Shown here piece by piece: positions 49,266 to 60,377 of a stretch of 64,000 nucleotides of DNA. Within the stretch, counting starts at the first letter, position 1. The number at the start of each line of letters is the position of its first letter. The DNA lies in assembly GCF_014946725.1 (NCBI RefSeq), contig NZ_JACFXY010000004.1, positions 124,001-188,000 on the forward strand, in the 5' to 3' direction. Source of the stretch: Mixta mediterraneensis. GTDB lineage: Bacteria > Pseudomonadota > Gammaproteobacteria > Enterobacterales > Enterobacteriaceae. Below the pieces are notes generated by a model, which was given only the letters and a program-made list of their open reading frames with translations, was not told the origin of the DNA and did no database searches. The position numbers and the translations under genes were made by a program.

Positions 49266-50050
49266 AGGAAGGGCTGATTTTACGTGGCGTTAACGCGGGT
49301 TACCCGAAACGAAATGTGATTAACAATCTCGACGTGGCAGCCTTGCCGCCAGGTAAAATCACGGTGCTACTCGGTCCGAACGGCTGCGGCAAGTCAACGT
49401 TATTACGCGCGCTGGCAGGTCTGAATCGGGGACGCGGCGAGATGTGGCTGAATGGCGAAGAGTTAATGAAACAGCCCTTTGCTCGCCGGGCGCAACGCGT
49501 GGTGTATTTGCCGCAGTCGCTGCCAGCGGGCGTACATCTGCATGTGCTGGAATCAGTGATTGTGGCACAGCGCGCATCAGGGGGAGCGTATCGCGCCGCC
49601 AGCGAAGCGGAAATTATGCATCTGCTGGCGCAGTTAGGCATTGCGCATCTGGCGATGCGTTATCTCGATCAGCTCTCAGGCGGTCAGAAACAGCTGGTTG
49701 GCCTGGCGCAATCGCTGATTCGCCGTCCAGAACTGCTGTTACTGGATGAGCCGCTCAGCGCGCTGGATTTGAATTACCAGTTTCACGTGATGGATCTACT
49801 GCGGCGCGAAACCGCCCAGCGCAATATCGTGACGGTAGTGGTGTTGCATGACATCAATATCGCGTTACGTCATGCGCAACATGCGCTGATGCTGAAAGAG
49901 GGCAGGTTAATCGCCGAAGGTCAGCCAGACAACGTGATTACGCCGGACACGCTAGCGCAAGTTTATGGCATTAAAGGACGGATAGAACACTGTTCGCGTG
50001 GCGTACCGCAGGTGATGATTGATGGGTTAGTGACAGAAGGGCTGATATAA
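49262..50050 (+). CDS. ABC transporter ATPase (iron-siderophore/cobalamin type)
   Basis: ATPase partner of the preceding permease. The 262-residue product has Walker A GPNGCGKST, signature LSGGQKQLVGLAQSL, Walker B LLLLDEPLSALD and H-loop VLHDINIALRHA, typical of the FepC/BtuD class. It overlaps the permease by 4 bp (ATGA). A short hairpin follows. Confidence 0.9.
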   Translation: MKEGLILRGVNAGYPKRNVINNLDVAALPPGKITVLLGPNGCGKSTLLRALAGLNRGRGEMWLNGEELMKQPFARRAQRVVYLPQSLPAGVHLHVLESVIVAQRASGGAYRAASEAEIMHLLAQLGIAHLAMRYLDQLSGGQKQLVGLAQSLIRRPELLLLDEPLSALDLNYQFHVMDLLRRETAQRNIVTVVVLHDINIALRHAQHALMLKEGRLIAEGQPDNVITPDTLAQVYGIKGRIEHCSRGVPQVMIDGLVTEGLI

Positions 50051-50051
50051 C

Positions 50052-50072
50052 AAGGGCCGAAAACCGGCCCTT
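50052..50072. terminator. Hairpin between the ABC ATPase gene and yeiG
   Basis: AAGGGCCG/CGGCCCTT 8-bp stem between two convergent genes; no long T run. Confidence 0.6.
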
Positions 50073-50078
50073 ACAGCT

Positions 50079-50921
50079 CTACACCAGCAAATGTTGCGCA
50101 TGAAAGCGCAGGTGATCTTCCACAAAGCTGGCGATAAAAAAGTAGCTATGGTCGTAGCCCGGTTGAATACGCAGCGTAAGGGGGAAATTCATCTCCTTAG
50201 CGATCGCATCCAGACGCTCCGGCTGAAGCTGGTCGGCCAGGAACTGATCGCTGTCGCCCTGATCGATCAGAATCGGTAACCGGTGCTGCACTTCACGCAT
50301 CAGCTGGCAACTGTCATATTCACGCCATGCCGTGCGGTCCTCGCCCAGATAAGCCTGAAACGCTTTTTGTCCCCATGGAACTTCAGCTGGATTCACAATG
50401 GGCGCAAACGCAGAAGCCGAAGCAAAGCGCCCGCCAAGACGCAGCGCCAGCATGAGCGCGCCGTGTCCTCCCATTGAATGTCCCATGACTGACTGACGTT
50501 CGCTGACCTTAAAATTGTTCGCGATCAGAGCAGGCAATTCCTGGCTCAGGTAATCGAACATGCGGAAATGGCTCGACCAGGGCTGTTGTGTGGCATTGAG
50601 ATAAAATCCCGCCCCCTGTCCCAGATCGTAACCTTCATCGTTCGCCACCCGATCGCCGCGCGGGCTGGTGTCCGGCATAATCAGCATCAATCCCAGCTCC
50701 GACGCTACGCGTTGCGCACCGGCTTTGGTCGTGAAATTCTCATCATTGCAGGTTAGCCCGGCAAGAAACCAGATTACCGGCGGCGGGGCGTCGCCTTTTG
50801 GCGTTGGCAGGTAAATACTAAACGTCATCGGGCAGTTCAGTACGTCCGACTGATGACGCCAGCGCTGCTGCCAGCCGCCAAAAATACGATGTTCTTCCAG
50901 AAGCTCCAGTGAGGATGCCAT
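50079..50921 (-). CDS. yeiG: S-formylglutathione hydrolase
   Basis: Hydrolyses S-formylglutathione to formate and glutathione, the second step of glutathione-dependent formaldehyde removal. The 280-residue esterase-D-type product has the nucleophile elbow GHSMGGHGA, the conserved GLTCNDENF oxyanion region, Asp in DQGDSDQFL and His in PGYDHSYYF-type [10 protein letters not shown]. The sequence resembles E. coli YeiG. It lies 12 bp after frmA in the same direction, so the two form a detoxification operon. Confidence 0.94.
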   Translation of the reverse strand: MASSLELLEEHRIFGGWQQRWRHQSDVLNCPMTFSIYLPTPKGDAPPPVIWFLAGLTCNDENFTTKAGAQRVASELGLMLIMPDTSPRGDRVANDEGYDLGQGAGFYLNATQQPWSSHFRMFDYLSQELPALIANNFKVSERQSVMGHSMGGHGALMLALRLGGRFASASAFAPIVNPAEVPWGQKAFQAYLGEDRTAWREYDSCQLMREVQHRLPILIDQGDSDQFLADQLQPERLDAIAKEMNFPLTLRIQPGYDHSYFFIASFVEDHLRFHAQHLLV

Positions 50922-50933
50922 AACCTCTCCTGA

Positions 50934-52073
<1,140 letters not shown>

Positions 52074-52141
52074 TCAATTGTGACGCGCCAAAAAGGATCG
52101 CGCACGGATGGTCGTAATGGTTTAAAAACAGCGCGGAACGG

Positions 52142-53053
52142 TTATTCCGCGGCTGACAATGGATGCATCAGCTCATCGTTAAGCGGCCGATCATCAATCT
52201 GTTCAATGAGTAAATATTTTAGTGCTTCAACGTTAGGGGTGAAGGCATCGCGCCGCCACATCAGCCAGGTGGCGGTATCTCGATATTCAGGGGGCAGGCT
52301 ATGCGCCTGCACGCGCGAGCGGTCCGGCATCTGTTTCAATACCGATGCCGGAATCATCGCTACGCCCGCACCGCCCGCCACGCAGGCTAACATGGCATGA
52401 TAAGACTGAATTTCCATAACATTGTCAGGCGCGGTGTGGCTATCGCGATACCAGGATTCCAGCTTAACGCGGTAAGAGCAGCTGTTACGAAAAGCAAACA
52501 GAGTGTCACCCTGGGTGTCGCGCGCACTGGTAATCGGCATGTGATCAAGGCCGGTGATTAATATCATCTCTTCGCGAAAGGCGATGCAGCCATTAAGATC
52601 GTCGTGCGCAACCGGGCCGTCAACCAGGGCCGCAGCCAGGGTGCCTTCCCGTACCCGCTCAATGATCTCTCCTGAAGTACCGGTAATCAGGGACAGCGCA
52701 ACCTTGGGAAAGCGTTGATGATAGGCTGCCAGCAGACCCGGCAAACGTGTTGCGGCGGTACTTTCCATGGATCCGAGCGCAAAATTACCGGCGGGTTCGC
52801 CGGTACGCGTCATGCTCATCGCTTCATCGCTTAACGCCAGAATGCGTTGCGCATAATTGAGAAAGTTGTGGCCCATTGGCGACAGACGAATGCGCTGCTT
52901 CTCACGAATAAAGAGATCGACGCCCAGTTCTTCTTCCAGCTGGCGCAGCCGCGTGGTGAGATTGGAGGGCACACGATGCAGTTGTTCTGCTGCGCGTACC
53001 AGCGAACCGCTTTCAGCAACGGAACAGAACATGCGTAACTGGACAAAATCCAT
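52142..53053 (-). CDS. LysR-family transcriptional regulator
   Basis: The 303-residue product has an N-terminal HTH (SGSLVRAAEQLHRVPSNLTTRLRQLEEELG) and a LysR effector domain. It is divergent from an MFS gene 105 bp away, the classical arrangement for a regulator and its target transporter. It precedes frmA on the same strand but an 83-bp gap separates them. Effector unknown; it belongs to the PtrR/YneJ-like group by general resemblance only. Confidence 0.85.
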   Translation of the reverse strand: MDFVQLRMFCSVAESGSLVRAAEQLHRVPSNLTTRLRQLEEELGVDLFIREKQRIRLSPMGHNFLNYAQRILALSDEAMSMTRTGEPAGNFALGSMESTAATRLPGLLAAYHQRFPKVALSLITGTSGEIIERVREGTLAAALVDGPVAHDDLNGCIAFREEMILITGLDHMPITSARDTQGDTLFAFRNSCSYRVKLESWYRDSHTAPDNVMEIQSYHAMLACVAGGAGVAMIPASVLKQMPDRSRVQAHSLPPEYRDTATWLMWRRDAFTPNVEALKYLLIEQIDDRPLNDELMHPLSAAE

Positions 53054-53158
53054 ATATTCTCTTTTCGTAATTAACTTTGTTAATATTGTTCACTTTTCGT
53101 GAGTTTAATCATCCTGCATGTTATAAGCAAGTCAGAATAAACCATCAGGAGAAGGGAA

Positions 53159-54286
53159 ATGGCGTTCCGCGTCGCGCTTAGCGCGTTTATTACTCTATTT
53201 GTGGCAATGGGAATAGGGCGTTTCGCCTTTACACCCCAGGTTCCATTGATGATCCAGGCGCATCAGCTGACATTAACCAGCGCCAGCCTGGTCGCGGCGC
53301 TGAACTACCTCGGCTATTTATGCGGTTCATTTGATGCGATGCGCGCGCACCGTCGTGTTGAATTACGTTTGCAGCTGGGTGTCTGGGGGGCCGTGATATT
53401 AACCTTGCTTTCAGCCTGTGCCAGCGGGCCGTGGCTGCACGGGTTGATCCGCTTTTTGATTGGCTGTGCCAGCGGCTGGGCGATGGTGCTGGTTGCCGCG
53501 TGGAGCAATGAACAGCTGCACTATCATGGACGGCCTGGCTTATCTGCAGCCGTATTCGCCGGACCAGGCTGCGGCATTTTTATCAGCGGTATGCTTGCGG
53601 TGCTGTTACATAGCTTGCAGGTGAGCGCGACCCTGGCCTGGGCAGTTTACGGCGCGCTGGCGCTGATTTTGGTGGCATTAATTGCGCGTAATCTGCCGCG
53701 CCGTGGTGATCTGCATCGGCCCGATCATGACCCCGAGCCGTTAGTCATGAACGGCAATCTCAAACGTCTGGTATGGAGTTATAGCCTGGCGGGATTCGGC
53801 TACATTCTGCCCGCCACGTTTTTATCGCAAATGGCCGCGGCACGTTTCCCTGGCAGCCTGTTCGCCCAGTTTGTCTGGCCCGTTTACGGCGGCGCAGCGA
53901 TGACAGGTATCGTTATCGCTATCGTGACGCGACAGTGGGGCAGCAGCAATGCGCGTCTGGCTATTGCCTTATGGGCGCAGGCGGCCGGCGTGCTGGCGGC
54001 CGCAGCTTTGCCCGGTTTTAGTGGGTTGCTTATTGGCGCTTTGCTGGTTGGCGGCGGTTTCCTGGGGGTAGTGCAGTTATCACTGCTGTATGCACGCGAG
54101 CTGGCCCCGCAGCACATGCGTTATATGGCGGGCTTACTCACCACCGGCTACGCGCTTGGGCAACTGGCTGGTCCGGTGCTCTCTTCGCTGTCAACCGCCT
54201 TATTGCATCGGCTGGAACCGGCGCTTTGGGTTGCGGGGGTGGGATTGCTGGTAGCTGGACTTCTGGTCTGGCGAAGATCAGCATGA
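53159..54286 (+). CDS. MFS transporter, YbfB/YjiJ family
   Basis: The 375-residue product has about twelve TM helices and the YbfB-family hallmarks: MGIGRFAFTPQVPLM at the start, LNYLGYLCGS and FAGPGCGIFISG. Substrate unknown. GGAGAAGGG lies before the ATG. It is probably controlled by the divergent LysR gene. Not part of the E. coli arrangement at this site. Confidence 0.87.
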   Translation: MAFRVALSAFITLFVAMGIGRFAFTPQVPLMIQAHQLTLTSASLVAALNYLGYLCGSFDAMRAHRRVELRLQLGVWGAVILTLLSACASGPWLHGLIRFLIGCASGWAMVLVAAWSNEQLHYHGRPGLSAAVFAGPGCGIFISGMLAVLLHSLQVSATLAWAVYGALALILVALIARNLPRRGDLHRPDHDPEPLVMNGNLKRLVWSYSLAGFGYILPATFLSQMAAARFPGSLFAQFVWPVYGGAAMTGIVIAIVTRQWGSSNARLAIALWAQAAGVLAAAALPGFSGLLIGALLVGGGFLGVVQLSLLYARELAPQHMRYMAGLLTTGYALGQLAGPVLSSLSTALLHRLEPALWVAGVGLLVAGLLVWRRSA

Positions 54287-54411
54287 AAAGCTTTCATCAC
54301 CAATCTTATTGATTACTGGATTACCGCTGCGGAAAGTTTCACAATACGCGCTCAGTAATTCAGCCCGCAGTGAAAGTTCTGCGGGCGCATCACCTGCCGG
54401 AGAAGAGTAAG

Positions 54412-55077
54412 ATGAGCACCTTAAGTCAGGAAGCCGCCCTGGTTCATGAAGCGCTGCTGGCGCGAGGCCTGGAGACGCCGTTACGCGCGCCAACCCGTGC
54501 GCTGGATGACGAAACCCGCAAGAGCCTGATCGCTGGCCACATGACAGAAATCATGCAGCTACTGAACCTTGATCTGGACGATGACAGCCTGATGGAAACG
54601 CCGCATCGCATTGCCAAAATGTATGTGGATGAAGTGTTTTCCGGCCTCGACTACGCCAATTTCCCTAAAATCACCGTCATTGAAAATAAGATGAAAGTGG
54701 ATGAAATGGTAACGGTGCGCGACATCACCCTGACCAGCACCTGCGAGCATCACTTTGTGATTATCGACGGTAAAGCTACCGTGGCGTATATCCCGAAAGA
54801 AAAAGTGATCGGCTTGTCAAAAATCAATCGCATCGTGCAGTTTTTTGCGCAGCGTCCCCAGGTGCAGGAGCGTCTGACTCAGCAGGTGCTGGTGGCGTTA
54901 CAAACGCTGCTCGGAACCACTAACGTTGCGGTTTCCATTGATGCGGTACATTACTGTGTGAAAGCACGTGGCGTAAAAGATGCCACCAGCGCCACCACTA
55001 CCACTTCGCTTGGTGGCCTGTTCAAATCCAGCCAGAACACCCGTCAGGAATTCCTGCGCGCGGTACGTCATAGCTGA
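54412..55077 (+). CDS. folE: GTP cyclohydrolase I
   Basis: First step of tetrahydrofolate synthesis: GTP to 7,8-dihydroneopterin triphosphate. The 221-residue product starts [21 protein letters not shown] and matches E. coli FolE (222 residues) to the end ([13 protein letters not shown]), with the zinc/catalytic motif TSTCEHHFV and C-x-K in HYCVKARG. The start follows GGAGAAGAG; 14 codons upstream are open but not conserved. Confidence 0.97.
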   Translation: MSTLSQEAALVHEALLARGLETPLRAPTRALDDETRKSLIAGHMTEIMQLLNLDLDDDSLMETPHRIAKMYVDEVFSGLDYANFPKITVIENKMKVDEMVTVRDITLTSTCEHHFVIIDGKATVAYIPKEKVIGLSKINRIVQFFAQRPQVQERLTQQVLVALQTLLGTTNVAVSIDAVHYCVKARGVKDATSATTTTSLGGLFKSSQNTRQEFLRAVRHS

Positions 55078-55117
55078 GCCTGCTGGCGGAGACGAATCCG
55101 CCACGTCTGGATGCCAT

Positions 55118-56278
55118 ATGCAACGCTACCTTGCGCTGGATTTCATTCGCGGATGCGCCATTCTTGGCATCCTGCTGCTGAATATCGTCGGTTTTGGTTT
55201 ACCTTCCGCGGCTTATCTTAATCCCGCCTGGCATAACAGCATCAGCGTTGCGGAGATCTGGACATGGGGTCTGCTTGATGCGTTTGCCCAGTTAAAATTC
55301 CTTACGTTATTCGCGCTGCTGTTTGGCGCCGGCCTGCAATTGCAGTTGCCACGCGGTAGCCGCTGGCTGACAGCGCGCTTGTCCCTCCTGGTTTTGCTGG
55401 GTTTTATTCACGGCGTGTTCTTTTGGGAAGGCGATATTCTGCTGGATTACGGCATTGTTGGCCTTGTGATATGGCGCATGTTACGTGATGTTCCTTCCAC
55501 CCGATCGCTGATGCATACCGGCATCATGCTTTATCTGATGGGTTGCGTGGTGCTGCTGGTTTTTGGTTCTCTCTCTGATCCTGAACCGACGCGTTCATGG
55601 CTGCCGGGCGCGGCGGATTTACAATATGAACAATTCTGGAAGCTGAATGGCGGCTGGGAGGCGGTACAAAATCGCCTTGATCATCTTTCATCAGGTTTGC
55701 TGGCTCTGGCATCGCAATATGGCTGGCAGCTGGCAGGATTGATGATGCTCGGTGCTGCGCTGATGCGTTACGGCTGGTGGAAAGGGGAATTTTCGCCGCA
55801 GCATTATCGCCGTAGTGCAGTGATCCTGCTGGTGACAGGCTTTGCAATCGCCATTCCCGGCGTGCTGGCGCAATGGCAGGTGGGCTGGGCGTTCCGCTGG
55901 ACGGCTTTTTACCTGCAAGCGCCACGCGATCTTGCCAGCCCGTTTATCAGCCTCGGTTATGCCGCGCTGTGCCTGGGTTTCTGGTCGCAGATTTCACGCT
56001 GGCGCATAAGTTACGCCATGCAATGCGTTGGCCGCATGGCATTGAGCAACTATTTGTTGCAAACCTTTATCTGTACCACGCTTTTTTATCGCTTCGATCT
56101 GTTTATGCATTTTGATCGGCCAGGCTTGCTGATGTTGGTTCCGGCTATCTGGGTAGTTAATATTCTGTTTTCGGTCATCTGGTTACGCTACTTTCCCCAG
56201 GGTCCATGCGAATGGATATGGCGTCGCCTGACTAAACTGGCAGCCGGTAAAACAGCCGCTCGTCTTTCCGACAGATAA
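55118..56278 (+). CDS. yeiB: DUF418 inner-membrane protein YeiB
   Basis: Multi-pass membrane protein of unknown function. The 386-residue product matches E. coli YeiB from its start (LDFIRGCAILGILLLNI) through the DUF418 C-terminal half (GRMALSNYLLQT and IWLRYFPQGPCEW). The frame is open 46 codons upstream, overlapping folE, but those residues are not conserved. Follows folE by 40 bp and precedes galS, as in E. coli. Confidence 0.93.
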   Translation: MQRYLALDFIRGCAILGILLLNIVGFGLPSAAYLNPAWHNSISVAEIWTWGLLDAFAQLKFLTLFALLFGAGLQLQLPRGSRWLTARLSLLVLLGFIHGVFFWEGDILLDYGIVGLVIWRMLRDVPSTRSLMHTGIMLYLMGCVVLLVFGSLSDPEPTRSWLPGAADLQYEQFWKLNGGWEAVQNRLDHLSSGLLALASQYGWQLAGLMMLGAALMRYGWWKGEFSPQHYRRSAVILLVTGFAIAIPGVLAQWQVGWAFRWTAFYLQAPRDLASPFISLGYAALCLGFWSQISRWRISYAMQCVGRMALSNYLLQTFICTTLFYRFDLFMHFDRPGLLMLVPAIWVVNILFSVIWLRYFPQGPCEWIWRRLTKLAAGKTAARLSDR

Positions 56279-56308
56279 TGACAGACATCACAAAGGTTGC
56301 AGAATGAT

Positions 56309-56324
56309 ATGTAACCGCTTTCAT
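56309..56324. promoter_or_regulatory. GalR/GalS operator upstream of galS
   Basis: ATGTAACCGCTTTCAT fits the Gal operator core (GTAAnCGnTTnCA) and lies 101 bp upstream of galS, consistent with autoregulation. Confidence 0.8.
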
Positions 56325-56424
56325 TGATGTGACGCAATTCACGCTGCCTTTTTCCCTTTCCTGACAAAATAGCGCCGGTATTCTTATCCGGCGTAATGCC
56401 TTTTTTCCTCTGTGGAACTGCTGC

Positions 56425-57465
56425 ATGATAACGATTCGTGATGTTGCCCGTCAGGCTGGCGTGTCGGTGGCGACCGTCTCGCGCGTACTTAATAATAGCA
56501 GCGCGGTGACTTCTGACACCCGGGACGCTGTGTTACAAGCGGTTGCTGTGTTGGGTTACCATCCTAACGCCAACGCGCAAGCCTTAGCTACGCAGGTCAG
56601 CGACACCATCGGCGTGGTGGTAATGGACGTTTCCGATCCTTTCTTTGGTGCGCTGGTAAAAGCGGTTGATACCGTGGCACAGCGCGTACATAAACATGTA
56701 TTGATCAGCAATTCCTGGCATCAGGAAGAGAAAGAGCGTCATGCCATTGAGGTGCTAATACGTCAGCGATGCAATGCGCTGGTGGTGCATGCGAAAACGC
56801 TTTCAGACGCAGAGCTGGCTAAGTTTATGCAGCATGTTCCGGGCATGGTAATGATCAATCGCATTGTGCCGGGTTTTGAATCACGCTGCGTCAGTCTTGA
56901 TAATGTAACCGGTGCATTAATGGCGTCCAGAACCTTGTTACAACAAGGTCATACGCGCATCGGCTATCTTTGCTCCAGTCATCCCATCGAAGACGTCGTA
57001 CAACGTCGGAAAGGATGGTGGCAGGCCATGAGCGAACAAAATATTCGTCCCCCGGAAAGCTGGATTGCCAGCGCCGAACCGGATATGCAGGGCGGCGAAG
57101 CTGCCATGGTTGAGCTGCTAGGCCGCAATCTTAACCTCAGCGCCATCTTTGCCTATAACGACGCTATGGCGGCGGGCGCCCTCACTGCGCTGAAAGATAA
57201 CGGCATTCAGGTGCCGCAACATTTCTCTGTTATTGGCTTTGATGACATTCCCATCTCCCGCTATACCGATCCCCAGCTTACTACAGTGCGCTATCCCATT
57301 GTTTCTATGGCTAAACTGGCAACAGAATTAGCGCTACAAGGCGCAACAGGGGAACTGGATGAAAGCGCAAAACACATTTTTATGCCGACTCTGGTGCGTC
57401 GTCATTCGGTGGCTCAAAAGCAAAATGTGGAGTCGGTCACTAATTCAGCTAATTCCGCCATGTAA
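56425..57465 (+). CDS. galS: Transcriptional repressor GalS (galactose isorepressor)
   Basis: LacI-family regulator of mgl and galactose genes. The 346-residue product has the LacI HTH ([24 protein letters not shown]) and a periplasmic-binding-protein-like effector domain. Adjacent mglBAC and Gal operators upstream of both galS and mglB support GalS over GalR. Its TAA stop lies within the mgl operator (57460-57475). Confidence 0.95.
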   Translation: MITIRDVARQAGVSVATVSRVLNNSSAVTSDTRDAVLQAVAVLGYHPNANAQALATQVSDTIGVVVMDVSDPFFGALVKAVDTVAQRVHKHVLISNSWHQEEKERHAIEVLIRQRCNALVVHAKTLSDAELAKFMQHVPGMVMINRIVPGFESRCVSLDNVTGALMASRTLLQQGHTRIGYLCSSHPIEDVVQRRKGWWQAMSEQNIRPPESWIASAEPDMQGGEAAMVELLGRNLNLSAIFAYNDAMAAGALTALKDNGIQVPQHFSVIGFDDIPISRYTDPQLTTVRYPIVSMAKLATELALQGATGELDESAKHIFMPTLVRRHSVAQKQNVESVTNSANSAM

Positions 57466-57475
57466 CCGCTTTCAA
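57460..57475. promoter_or_regulatory. GalR/GalS operator of mglBAC, overlapping the galS stop codon
   Basis: ATGTAACCGCTTTCAA repeats the operator seen before galS; its TAA is the galS stop codon. It lies 3 bp before the CRP site. Confidence 0.8.
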
Positions 57476-57477
57476 TC

Positions 57478-57493
57478 TGTGATTTTATTCACA
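57478..57493. promoter_or_regulatory. CRP site of mglBAC
   Basis: TGTGA-TTTTAT-TCACA: both half sites are perfect with the 6-bp spacer. CRP activation of mgl is established in E. coli. Confidence 0.9.
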
Positions 57494-57774
57494 GTTAATT
57501 AACATCTCCCTCTCTATGATGGCAACGTCTTACCAGACTGAAACATTATGTAACGCCACGGTAACGCGAAGGGTGTGGTTTCAGCCGCGGAATGAAATGG
57601 TTCTTAACATCTTTCAGGAAGCGTTAGCGCACAGGGAAGTTAGCTTTGGATGGCGTTTCAGCGGTATTACGCACGAGTCAGAGCAGACCGCCTCGCCAAA
57701 TTATTTTACTGATCACTCTCCCGCCGTCTGGCGCGGTAGAGCTAAAAAGACCCTGCAAAAAAACCGGAGATACC

Positions 57775-58770
57775 ATGAAGAAGAAGGTTTTCACGCTCAC
57801 AGCACTGGTTGCCAGCATGATGTTTGGTGTAACTGCGCATGCAGCTGACGCACGTATCGGCGTGACCATTTACAAATACGATGACAACTTTATGTCAATG
57901 GTGCGCAAAGACATTGAGAAAGAAGCGCAAACGTTGGGCGGCGTACAGCTACTGATGAACGACTCGCAGAACGATCAATCCAAGCAAAACGATCAAATCG
58001 ACGTGCTGATGGCGAAAGGGGTAAAAGCGCTGGCGATTAACCTGGTTGACCCGGCGGCAGCGGCGGTTGTGGTGGATAAAGCGCGTAGCAACGATGTGCC
58101 AATTGTATTTTTCAACAAAGAGCCCAATGCGAAAGTGTTAGCCGGTTATGACAAAGCCTACTACGTCGGCACCGATTCTAAAGAATCCGGCATTATCCAG
58201 GGCAAACTGATTGAGAAGCACTGGAAAGCGACGCCAGCATGGGATTTGAATAAAGATGGTCAGATTCAGTTTGTGCTGCTGAAAGGCGAGCCAGGGCATC
58301 CTGATGCGGAAGCACGTACCAAATACGTGATTGAGACGCTGAATAAGGATGGCCTGAAAACGCAGCAGCTCGCAATGGATACGGCGATGTGGGACACCGC
58401 GCAGGCGAAAGACAAGATGGACGCCTGGCTGTCTGGCCCGAACGCTAAAAAAATCGAAGTGGTTATCGCTAACAATGACGCAATGGCGATGGGCGCAGTT
58501 GAGGCGCTGAAAGCCCATAATATGTCCTCTGTGCCGGTGTTCGGCGTAGATGCGCTGCCAGAAGCGTTAGCGCTGATTAAAACAGGCGCAATGGCGGGAA
58601 CGGTGCTGAATGATGCGGAAAACCAGGCAAAAGCCACGCTGGATATAGCTAAGAACCTGGCCGACGGCAAGCAGGCGACCGAAGGCACCAACTTCAAAAT
58701 GGTTGATAAAATCGTCCGTGTACCTTACGTGCCGGTAGATAAAGAAAATCTGTCTCAATTCCAGAAATAA
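57775..58770 (+). CDS. mglB: Galactose/methyl-galactoside binding protein MglB
   Basis: Periplasmic D-galactose/D-glucose binding protein; feeds the MglAC importer and, in E. coli, the Trg chemoreceptor. The 331-residue precursor has a signal peptide (cleavage after THAAD-type AHA-ADARIG) and the ligand-binding/Ca-binding regions (DLNKDGQIQ calcium loop, [14 protein letters not shown]). The start follows CCGGAG; 43 further open codons upstream are leader. A GC hairpin with T5 after the stop probably lowers downstream mglA expression. Confidence 0.97.
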   Translation: MKKKVFTLTALVASMMFGVTAHAADARIGVTIYKYDDNFMSMVRKDIEKEAQTLGGVQLLMNDSQNDQSKQNDQIDVLMAKGVKALAINLVDPAAAAVVVDKARSNDVPIVFFNKEPNAKVLAGYDKAYYVGTDSKESGIIQGKLIEKHWKATPAWDLNKDGQIQFVLLKGEPGHPDAEARTKYVIETLNKDGLKTQQLAMDTAMWDTAQAKDKMDAWLSGPNAKKIEVVIANNDAMAMGAVEALKAHNMSSVPVFGVDALPEALALIKTGAMAGTVLNDAENQAKATLDIAKNLADGKQATEGTNFKMVDKIVRVPYVPVDKENLSQFQK

Positions 58771-58781
58771 ATTTGAATCTG

Positions 58782-58806
58782 GGCGCGGTGCATACCGCGC
58801 CTTTTT
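58782..58806 (+). terminator. Partial terminator between mglB and mglA
   Basis: GGCGCGGT-GCAT-ACCGCGCC followed by TTTTT. An intra-operon hairpin of this sort explains higher levels of binding protein than of membrane subunits. Confidence 0.75.
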
Positions 58807-58837
58807 CACGTGACCACGTTTTTTAGCCAGGTAAATT

Positions 58838-60358
58838 ATGGCCAGTGATAATACGACCGCGCAGCGTGAATATCTGCTGGAAATGACTGACGTCAGTAAA
58901 ACATTTCCGGGCGTTAAAGCGTTAGATAATGTGAATTTAAAAGTACGCCCGCATTCCGTTCATGCCTTAATGGGCGAAAATGGTGCCGGAAAATCAACAT
59001 TATTAAAATGCCTGTTTGGCATTTATAAAAAAGATACGGGGAGTATCTTATTTCAGGGCAAGGAAATAGACTACAAAAGCTCTAAAGAGGCGCTGGAAAA
59101 TGGCGTTTCGATGGTGCATCAGGAGTTAAACCTGGTGCTGCAGCGCACCGTAATGGACAATATGTGGCTAGGGCGTTATCCACGGAAAGGCTTTTTTGTC
59201 GATCAGGACAAAATGTATCGCGATACTAAAGCGATCTTTGACGAGCTGGATATTGATATTGATCCGCGTGACAAAGTCGTTAATCTTTCCGTCTCGCAGA
59301 TGCAGATGATTGAAATCGCTAAAGCCTTTTCCTATGACGCTAAAATTGTGATTATGGATGAACCCACTTCCTCCTTAACCGAGAAAGAGGTGAATCATCT
59401 GTTCACGATTATCCGTAAGCTGAAAGAGCGCGGCTGCGGCATTGTTTATATTTCGCATAAAATGGAAGAGATATTCCAGCTGTGTGACGAGATTACTATT
59501 TTACGCGATGGACAATGGATTACTACCCAGCCGCTGGACGGGCTGGATATGGACAAGATCATCGCCATGATGGTGGGACGTTCGTTAAATCAGCGTTTCC
59601 CGGATAAAAGCAATGTGCCAGGCGAAACCATTCTTGAGGTGCGTCATTTAACTTCGTTGCGTCAGCCTTCGATTCGCGACATTTCGTTTGATTTGCGTAA
59701 AGGGGAGATCCTCGGCATTGCCGGGCTGGTAGGCGCTAAACGTACCGATATTGTCGAGACGCTGTTTGGCATCCGGGAAAAATCGGGCGGCACCATTAAA
59801 CTGCACGGTAAAGCGATTAATAATCACAGCGCCAATGAAGCCATTAATCATGGTTTTGCGCTGGTGACGGAAGAGCGCCGCTCAACCGGTATTTATGCTT
59901 TTTTAGATATTGGTTTTAACTCCCTTATCTCCAATATTAAAAAATATTAAGGCACTATGGGGCTGCTGGATAATAAACGCATGAAAAGCGATACCCAATG
60001 GGTTATCGATGCCATGCGGGTGAAAACCCCAAGCCACCATACGCAAATTGGTTCCCTCTCTGGTGGCAACCAACAGAAAGTTATTATTGGTCGCTGGTTA
60101 TTAACCCAGCCTGAGATTCTGATGCTTGATGAGCCGACGCGCGGTATTGATGTTGGCGCAAAATTCGAAATTTACCAGTTAATTGCTGAACTGGCGAAAA
60201 GAGAAAAGGGCATCATTATTATCTCTTCCGAAATGCCCGAGCTATTAGGTATTACCGATCGTATTTTGGTAATGAGTAACGGCATGGTAGCAGGCATTGT
60301 TGATACGAAAACGACCACGCAGAACGAAATATTGCGTTTAGCGTCATTACACCTTTAA
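58838..60358 (+). pseudogene. mglA: Galactose ABC importer ATPase MglA, interrupted by one ochre codon
   Basis: The full frame, 506 residues if read through, equals the E. coli length. TAA at 59948-59950 follows residue 370 (SNIKKY), where E. coli has Lys (NY-K-NK); both sides are in the same frame, so this is one substitution (AAA to TAA). The first part holds NBD1 (Walker [19 protein letters not shown]) and the start of NBD2 (GLVGAKRTD). The second part holds the NBD2 signature LSGGNQQK and Walker [14 protein letters not shown] at 59957 is preceded by TAAGG, so restart giving a 133-residue second peptide is possible. Function as an importer ATPase is doubtful. Confidence 0.9.
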
Positions 60359-60377
60359 TGAAGCAAGGGCTGTTAAC

